A stretch of 64,000 nt of DNA. It comes from Curvularia sp. ZM96 (taxonomy: Eukaryota > Ascomycota > Dothideomycetes > Pleosporales > Pleosporaceae). Positions 57,680-64,000 of the stretch are shown in pieces (the first letter of the stretch is position 1; every line of letters starts with the position of its first letter). Below the pieces are notes generated by a model, which was not told the DNA's origin, searched no databases, and saw nothing but the letters and a program-made list of their open reading frames with translations. Made by a program: the position numbers and the translations under genes. The stretch is from positions 496,001-560,000 of the forward strand of contig JAJGBQ010000001.1 of assembly GCA_022457065.1 (NCBI GenBank), read 5' to 3'.

Positions 57680-58425
57680 AAGCTACTCTTAGGATAAGCT
57701 GCGATATGATTACGACTTTTCGTTTTACTCCGCCCGTTTCTCTACACTTTGGCTATTCCTTCCAGCGATTCAATTTATTCAGAAAGCATTGGACTTGTTT
57801 GCAATCATTTTTAAACCATATGAGCAGCATTTTCTATCGTAATGAAATTTGTTGTGCGGAATCTATTCGAAGTAGAGTTCATTGAGCGAGATCATGTTGT
57901 GAAGGGCAGATTGTAAAACTAGTGTTTTGATAGCGAGAAAGTAGCTTTCTTTTCACTTGCCGTCAATGTATACCTAACTACATGATCCCTCTATATGCCT
58001 ATATTGCTACAACCAGACTCTGGTGCTGTATTCTCATAGTTGTAGCTGTATGCACCGTTCTACCAACTTTCTATTGACATTGCTAGCAGATTAACGAATC
58101 AGCTGTGTTCAGTGTTGTTTGGAGCACATTTGTAGCACCCTCCATCTTGTACCAATGCCTCCAAGCTGTTCAGGCATATACTCACTTCGGGAAGTATATA
58201 GCCTGATAGTGGTGATTCTGTGAGCACACCAGGAAGTCTAAGGCTAACGCACGGGGTTGTTGCGTCTCTGAGCACAGCTGCGGGAAGTGCGGCAACTTCA
58301 AGAAAGGGGTTTCCCATGGGATAGCCGCTGTCATGGTCCGCGATGTCGAGAGGAATGTCAACTTAAAACTGACCCGCGCAAAGCCTGGGTACGCCTAGAA
58401 AGACGTGTCATTCTTGACAGCAGGT
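57680..58425. other. Intergenic between convergent genes
   Basis: 3' UTR sequence with no supported feature. Confidence 0.55.
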
Positions 58426-59349
58426 CTAGACCTGTTTCCCCACATCTCCTCTTTCCCACTGCGGACCCTCACCCGCTTCTCTATCTCTCGCCAACTTCCT
58501 CTCCAACTCTTCTCTTGCCTTTTGACCAAACTTCTTCTCCCACTCCTTGTCTCTCTCTTTCTGCGGCGCAGCAAACTGCGTGCTCAATCCACCTCTGCTC
58601 TTAACTTGCATCTTCTTCTCTGCCGCCTCGTTTTGTTTCAGCTGCTCTTCTGCACTCTGTATCCTCCTCTTGAGAGTAATTTCAAACATGTCTCTTCCCT
58701 TCCTTCGACCTTTTAGACCATTGTCGTCTTTGTCAAAGTAAACCGCCCAACGCAGACCTTCTCTTCCCCAAGGTGTTGTCGGGTCTTCATCAGCACCATC
58801 CCACTCATCAATCGCAACGAAGCCTTCCCAGCCGTCGAAAATAAGATGGCTCTCATCTTCAGACCAGTCCCAGACACCGACATGATGCGCGATACTGCCG
58901 GTTCGATTTGAATACTTCAACTCATACGTGCTTTTGTCGCAATATATCCAGTTGAGCATGGGCGGATCATCACTGATGGTGCTCACCAATCCCCTTTCTG
59001 GCGGATTCCGTTCCTCATCCGGATACGCAATATAGAAGCCCGCAAAAGCATGAAGTGGCTCTTTGCCCTCTCCACTGACACCCTCGGGCCATACGGGCTT
59101 ATCTTCGTCATTCCTCGGCACCACCCACACTTTATCGTGGCGCACGACGAGAATACCGTGGTCCACTTCTTCTTTTGCTATTGGATCCGGATCGTCGCAC
59201 GAGACTAGGCAGTTGAATTTCCACATGCGCGACTCATTGGCGGCTTCTTCGTTTTGCTTCTTCTGGTGCTCGACGCCCTGCGCGACGCCCGTGACGACAG
59301 GAATGGCGACCACGCAGCCGCCGAGGAAGATACCAAGCGGAAGGGCCAT
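58426..59349 (-). CDS. Hypothetical membrane-anchored protein, acidic then basic
   Basis: This is 307 residues in one exon. I chose ATG 59349 (MALPLGIFLGG) since the six codons before it add nothing. Residues 1-25 form one hydrophobic segment (LGIFLGGCVVAIPVVTG), a signal anchor, followed by a charged linker. The middle is beta-rich with repeated W/D motifs (GVWDWSEDESHLIFDGW, GLRWAVYFDKDDNG), resembling uncharacterised fungal proteins. The C-terminus is a long charged helix with RKRIQSAEEQ-like heptads and many Lys/Glu. No family name is recognised. Confidence 0.65.
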   Translation of the reverse strand: MALPLGIFLGGCVVAIPVVTGVAQGVEHQKKQNEEAANESRMWKFNCLVSCDDPDPIAKEEVDHGILVVRHDKVWVVPRNDEDKPVWPEGVSGEGKEPLHAFAGFYIAYPDEERNPPERGLVSTISDDPPMLNWIYCDKSTYELKYSNRTGSIAHHVGVWDWSEDESHLIFDGWEGFVAIDEWDGADEDPTTPWGREGLRWAVYFDKDDNGLKGRRKGRDMFEITLKRRIQSAEEQLKQNEAAEKKMQVKSRGGLSTQFAAPQKERDKEWEKKFGQKAREELERKLARDREAGEGPQWERGDVGKQV

Positions 59350-59994
59350 GAAGCAGACTGAAAGCACTGTTTTTGGAGGAAGGATTGGATTGCTAAGATG
59401 CCGGCATCATGGCTCTACGATCGTTATGCATAATTGAGATCCCCTAGTGTTGGGTTGGCGGGAGCGGGGCACTAGCGCATTACGTCATTGAAAGCAGGGG
59501 TCTTTGCACGGCCAAGTCCCGTAGCCTTGTCTTGTTTAAGATGCAGTCTTCGTTGCACTTCCGAAGTAGGCAATGCGCTACTTGAGGGTTGAGAACGGTG
59601 GTTAAAAATATCTCGTCGTAAGTTCCTAAGTTTAACCGCTGTTTCGAGTGGTCCACTTAGGAACGACCAGAGTGTGTGAACAACGTCATACCAGCCTCCT
59701 GAAAGGACAACGCGAAATTGTTTATTCAGCATAGATACAGATTCTTCGTTCTCTCGCGAGATGGAAGGGAGCAGATTGTTTGCTCCCAGCAGTAATCAAA
59801 GAAAGCAGCGTTGCTGTAGTCTCCAGTATCAGTGGCTGGCCCTGCTTCAAATTCTCGGCTTCTGTCACAACGCGAACGATAGTAAAAATGGTAGTCGCAA
59901 TCGTCGATAATGTCTCTACAGCTGATCGGACCGTCGTCGTACTAATTATCGTGTGAGTTAAAGGACCTATTAGAATAATTGCGAGGCACATAGT
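59350..59994. other. Intergenic before the pseudogene
   Basis: Two short minus-strand frames (59472-59732 and 59722-59991) could be a spliced small gene, but joining them at the plausible GTATCT...TTTCAG intron creates a TGA stop, so I leave them unsupported. Confidence 0.45.
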
Positions 59995-60719
59995 TCCACT
60001 AATCTAAAAGCGTATTTTATTCTTTGCTCTACGGCGCCATCGCCTTATCTAGGCCGAGAGGCTAGTAGTCTAATCTTTAAGACATCGCGACGCGCTTTTT
60101 AGATTCTTCACCAACTAGGTCTCGCTACTAATAAGCCTACTGCGTGCTAAACCTATCCCGCAACTCAGAGAAGTACTAGACATTACTAACATAGTAAGAT
60201 AATATATTCTCTAGAATCAGACGCGAGTTAAACACGTTATACAAGCCGCCATGTTCGGCCTTGTATAACCGCTCGCCTTTTTCTTTAGCTAGCTTCTAGT
60301 TCGCTAGTCTGCTACTACTAAGGGACTTAAGGAAGTTATTCTCAACGCTTTTAGTTAGGCTATTTAGGAACTTTTAGGATGCGGTAGTCTTCCTTGTCGC
60401 ACTCTCTATAAGCTAAACGTCCTCAACCCCCTATAACGCCACGTCAAAATGCGCAAACAGCGCATCTAAATCGTTGCAAACGTCGAAAAAGACCTTTGAA
60501 ATCTTTTTGTTCTAGAGGATATCTTTTAGCATTATCCATTAAGCACTAGCAGTATTAAACGCTTGTGCGCCTAGCGTATGCACATCGATTAGGCAGACGC
60601 GCCTAGTTAGAATACCAGTATCGATTAAAAGGGTAAGGATAGAAATAGATCCCTCACGGCAGAGGTTTACGCCTTCGAGATCTATATATATAGTACGGAA
60701 CTAGCGGAGCATGGCGCAA
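59950..60719 (-). pseudogene. RIP-degraded 3'-5' exonuclease-like gene (RNase D / DnaQ-type)
   Basis: One minus-strand frame stays in register for about 255 codons but has about 17 in-frame stops, all TAA or TAG and none TGA. That is expected when CAA/CAG (Gln) become TAA/TAG through CpA-to-TpA mutation of the coding strand. The remaining residues show IYIDLEGVNLCREGSISIL (Exo I, with Asp and Glu), LIDVHTLGAQAF, KVFFDVCNDLDALFAHFDVAL (Exo II) and DV.LIESATRKTTAS. These match fungal 3'-5' exonuclease-domain proteins. The upstream start and the last part are unclear. The gene is dead. RIP implies that another copy exists or existed elsewhere in the genome. Confidence 0.8.
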
Positions 60720-61718
60720 GATAAGCTAGTCGACCAAATTACTAATTTGCTCCGTAGTGTTTATAATCTCTGTTTATAATCTCCTTTATACTAAGTATAC
60801 AGGTTTTGTCGCTACAAACTCGTAAGGATACGAAGAGGGAGGGAGATGTCAAGTTGCCGGGTAACATGCTCAGGTTGAGTTGTAAAGTTTGCCTTCTCAA
60901 ATGAGGTGGAGGGGCAAGCTCGCACAGTTCTGAAGAGGTCGACCCGCTCCCAATTAGCATGTTGGGTGAAAGAACCTGTTTAGCCTGATACGATTAACCC
61001 AATAGTGTGGTGATAATCATAGGGGTGTGGAACTGCGTGTTGCATGGCGCTTTGCACTCCAAGTACCTAAGGCTAAAGTCACCCTGTAGCGAAGCAGAGG
61101 TAGATCAGCTAAATCAATTCTGCAACCTAACGTGCCAATAGAAGGGGGAGGGGACTGACCCCTTCAGCGCTGTGAGGCTTTACTCAACCCCGCAGTCTCG
61201 GATGGTAGATTCTAGGCTAGCGTCATACTACTGGTATGAAAAGTCTTGAACGATATGCTAGGAGCTAAATTTGACCTCTACCCAACTTCAGCTCAAGCAT
61301 GGCACTGGTCAGCTTAACATTCCCTGGTACAGTATGCACCTACAGGATTCGCCATCTCACTAGTGCCAGAGGCGACTCGCCGCGCCACTTGGACGCGTCT
61401 CAGCTATGCAAGCCAGTGGGTTACGCTCTACGATGAAGCTCAGGTTCACCCTCCGGATAAAACAGGCATGCTTGTATTTTTTCGGATTTTTCGGTTTCGC
61501 GAGCTTCAGCTAAGGACATGAACTGCCTAGTCTAGAGCAAATCACCGTCCTGGACTGAAGTATAAGTATAACAGGGCTCTCCCTCACTCGACTGTCTACA
61601 CCTCTCTAACAAGCCTCTTGTCCATCAAAAGACCCTACTACTGCATCTACACTAGGCAGACAGACCCCTGATCCAACCACCAAGACCCCGAGCACCTTAG
61701 CACCTACCTACCTCTACC
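60720..61718. other. Intergenic; probable TATA of the effector candidate
   Basis: TA-rich debris continues to about 60840, then more normal base composition. TATAAGTATA at 61561-61570 could be the core promoter of the small secreted gene, 149 bp before its ATG. No other feature. Confidence 0.45.
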
Positions 61719-61958
61719 ATGAAGCTCATCCTCCTCATCGCAACCCTCGTGGCCACCGCCCTCGCTATGCCACGTGCGAGCGGCGACATGGTTCCCGAGG
61801 CGAACATCGAAGCCCGCGCCACGTGCTTCCACCCTTCGGATTGCGCGATCGGCTGGGCCGGCAAGTGCGAGTGCTACTGCGGCCAGGTTTTGGGTTTCTC
61901 CCACATGAGCAGCGACGGATGCGGCCTTCTACAAAAGAAGTGCTGCTGCTATAATTAA
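61719..61958 (+). CDS. Small secreted cysteine-rich protein (effector candidate)
   Basis: This is 79 residues in one exon. A signal peptide (MKLILLIATLVATALA) covers residues 1-16, then a short acidic/basic propeptide-like stretch leads to a possible Kex2-like dibasic-poor junction (EARA). The mature core has nine cysteines: one in TCF, one in DCA, a CxCxC trio, one in GCG and a terminal CCC. The odd number suggests one free Cys or a dimer. Size, export signal and Cys density match fungal effectors and antimicrobial knottins; no family is recognised. It sits between RIP-affected DNA and TA-rich element debris, a common place for effectors. Confidence 0.75.
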   Translation: MKLILLIATLVATALAMPRASGDMVPEANIEARATCFHPSDCAIGWAGKCECYCGQVLGFSHMSSDGCGLLQKKCCCYN

Positions 61959-62510
61959 TGAGCCGCAAAGCCACTTCTTCCACTGCCTCAGACCGAGGGC
62001 GTGCAGGGTCGTCGCCAAGCAGCGGGAGGATGGTATGTGTGGCAGCCGCCGTACGAGGCCATCGGAGACTCGGGTTGAGCGAAAGTGTCTGTGGTACAAT
62101 CGAGACGGAGAATCAGAGACTTGGGAACAACTCGAGAGATCCTACTCTTGTACATTCGTTTAGTTGCGTTCTTCGCATAGTTTGACGTGGTTGGTACATG
62201 AAGCTGCAGTAATATTGTAAAAGACTTAGCCATACTAGCCATTTGAGAAGGCGTAGCAGAGCGTTGAAACACTGAACATTGTCTCCCCCTCTCCCCCCTT
62301 GTGGCGTACCATTGACCGAGCATTTCCTTTCAAGAAACTCTAACTAGTGTGCCGTAGCGGGCACGTGAGCTCAAGGATTACAATAGCCAGAGAGGAGGAA
62401 CGTGAACATCACGAAGACACAACATCAGAAAATTGAGAAAAATATTGAGGTTTGACAGTAAACACTCAGATCAATCACATCCATTGTTTTTCTCTATTAT
62501 CTCATCTTTA

Positions 62511-62575
62511 CGATCCCATCCATCTGATCTTACTTACCCGATACTATCTACCCGATCTCATCCATCTGATCTACT
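62511..62575 (+). repeat. Short direct repeat CGATCYCATCCATCTGATCT, two copies
   Basis: Copies lie at 62511-62533 and 62553-62575, differing by one C/T change in the shared core, 42 bp apart start to start. A shorter related word CCGATACTATCTAC lies between. Confidence 0.7.
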
Positions 62576-62879
62576 AGAGACGACTTGGTCAATTGACGAA
62601 TTTTTATTCTAGCACATTAGCTAGGTGAACCTATCGCGTCACAAACAGTAACATATTTCAAGACTTTCCATTCATCTTTTCTCAAACACATACTAAAATG
62701 CTTTAGACCTGACGCTTAATAGGTAACGATTAAGTCAAAATGCTAACGATATGTAGTTGTTAATGGCATTAAGAAGGGATAGAAAGCAGCTGAGGTGATC
62801 AACACGAGATTAGGCCATGATACCCGTACCTAGAGGACAACTTTTTGAAGATTCGTCACTTGGGCCTTGTTGGAAGCAG

Positions 62880-63260
62880 TCGATCGTGCTAGCAAGAGAA
62901 TAGTCTATATAGCTTGAAACTATTATTCTAAGAATATTGATTTTCTAACCTGTTATTATATTATTATATTAGGGAGTGTCTATAGCGTCTACTATATAGG
63001 GTATCTCGTGTTACACGGGGCTACATGGGGTATGGTATACTTACCTAGTCTTGGTCCGGGTTAGGGCGAGACGGTGTTACTAAAGTATGCCGTGCGATTA
63101 TCTAGCGATTCGTAGTAGAAAAGAGTTATAGGAGTTTAACTAACAAGATAGCAATTAATTCTATAACGATAGAATAACTAGTAATAATCTATGTATAAGA
63201 GAGTACTTTGCTAAGTTAACTACAACGAGTGTAATAATGAAATCCAACCCATTCTTATAC
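62880..63260. mobile_element. TA-rich transposable-element remnant
   Basis: High density of TA dinucleotides and CTA/TAG/TATA words, no coding frame, and a base composition unlike the flanks. Ends and class cannot be set. Confidence 0.4.
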
Positions 63261-64000
63261 CCATTGCCGTCCTTTCCCGTCTTCACTGTCTTCACTAAAT
63301 AATCCCTGTTCTTCCTGAAGTCCCTGAAGACACCTGGTCACGTGAAGGAGTGTCCTCACATCCTTAGCGTGTTTCCCTGTGCTTGATCGCCGCCCCGCGG
63401 TGATCATTACGTTTGACGTGGTGTCCAATGGTCTCCAACCTGTGGCTCTCGTTCAGGAGAGATCCTTCCCTGTTACTTGTAACATCCCGTTACGCAAGGA
63501 TGGACGTTAGATGTAGAGTATGAAATTGGATATTTTTTATTTTCTGATCGCCAATGCATTTCACAGTTAGGCATCGCCACATTCTGATAGATAAGAAAAT
63601 CGCAAATGATGGGGGTTTTTTTTCACTTAGGATATAGCTCTCCTGATGAATATACGAAGGCGTAGCAGGTAATGTTGATATATTCGATGGCTTTTTCGTT
63701 TGTTTGCTATTGTGGTGTGTCTTCGAGACAGAACAATGGTAGCAAACAACTGGTTTCAGAAGCTGAAGATCAAACGAAAGATATCGCTGTAAAATACATC
63801 TATTAATTTGAGGGGGGTATTAAAATGATGTGAAAGTTTGTATAGAGACATAGTCAAGGGTATTGGAGTAAGCTTACCTATATAGTGGAGTGAACGGAAG
63901 AAGCTGTGAAGTTGAAGCGAAACAAGGGGAGGCAAGTTTTCTACAGCAGGATTCGTGCATGTTATCTGGGTTTGGAATGTAATCAAACGAAATCGTGAGA

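Larger units (their letters stand above)
61959..64000. other. Repeat-rich 2 kb, element debris, no supported gene
   Basis: 62880-63260 is TA-rich with many CTA/TAG words and no open frame, and looks like a decayed transposable element. A short direct repeat is listed separately. 63500-64000 has only short frames. Confidence 0.5.

Noticed and set aside
59472..59991. Small spliced gene on the minus strand
   Set aside because: The only plausible intron (GTATCT...TTTCAG) creates a TGA at the junction, and neither part has a recognised motif.
1..64000. CRISPR arrays, operons, riboswitches
   Set aside because: None seen. The gene structure is eukaryotic with spliceosomal introns, so bacterial-type elements are not expected.

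Overview
This window reads as genomic DNA of a filamentous ascomycete, most likely a plant-associated Dothideomycete of the Pleosporales type. The evidence is compact genes with 45-100 nt introns (GTANGT donor, CTAAC branch, YAG acceptor), HET and NACHT-ankyrin proteins, a PL3 pectate lyase, an NLP-type protein, and a duplicated-gene relic carrying the C-to-T signature of repeat-induced point mutation (RIP). The order is inference; fungal nuclear DNA is near certain. Exon borders below were placed by reading splice signals and frame, not from transcripts.

Layout. 1-420: 3' end of an unidentified gene. 2.9-16.3 kb: PL3 pectate lyase, an orphan gene with a 33-bp coding repeat, a GH76-type mannanase, a small membrane protein, two small or orphan genes, and a secreted DUF7492-type protein. 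16.3-20.4 kb: gene-poor, with microsatellites and a candidate solo LTR. 20.4-30.6 kb: a recognition-gene block holding a NACHT-ankyrin NLR, a HET-domain gene and the decayed N-terminus of a second NLR, interrupted by a small Cys-rich gene and a jacalin-tailed zinc metallopeptidase. 31.2-48.5 kb: housekeeping core with a SET-domain protein, an Rck2/SrkA-type kinase, HMG-CoA reductase, a DUF3605 protein, a tail-anchored protein, U2AF small subunit and a metallophosphoesterase. 49.2-59.3 kb: NLP-type secreted protein, PPxY coiled-coil protein, a divergent kinase with a GC-AG intron flanked by degenerate direct repeats, a DUF1593 protein, and two orphan genes. 59.4-64 kb: repeat-rich tail with a RIP-killed 3'-5' exonuclease-like pseudogene, a small secreted Cys-rich protein (effector candidate), and TA-rich element debris.

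How the parts fit. Pectate lyase, NLP, DUF7492 and the small Cys-rich protein form a dispersed secreted set suited to plant contact. The NLR, HET and NLR-relic block suits non-self recognition and heterokaryon incompatibility. Mevalonate/sterol synthesis (HMG-CoA reductase), stress kinase signalling and splicing (U2AF) are conserved core functions. There is no CRISPR array, and I saw no tRNA or rRNA gene. The most notable items are the RIP pseudogene next to the effector candidate, the NLR/HET block with its NLR relic and candidate solo LTR, the putative mature N-terminal histidine of the DUF7492 protein, and the repeat-flanked kinase with a GC-AG intron.
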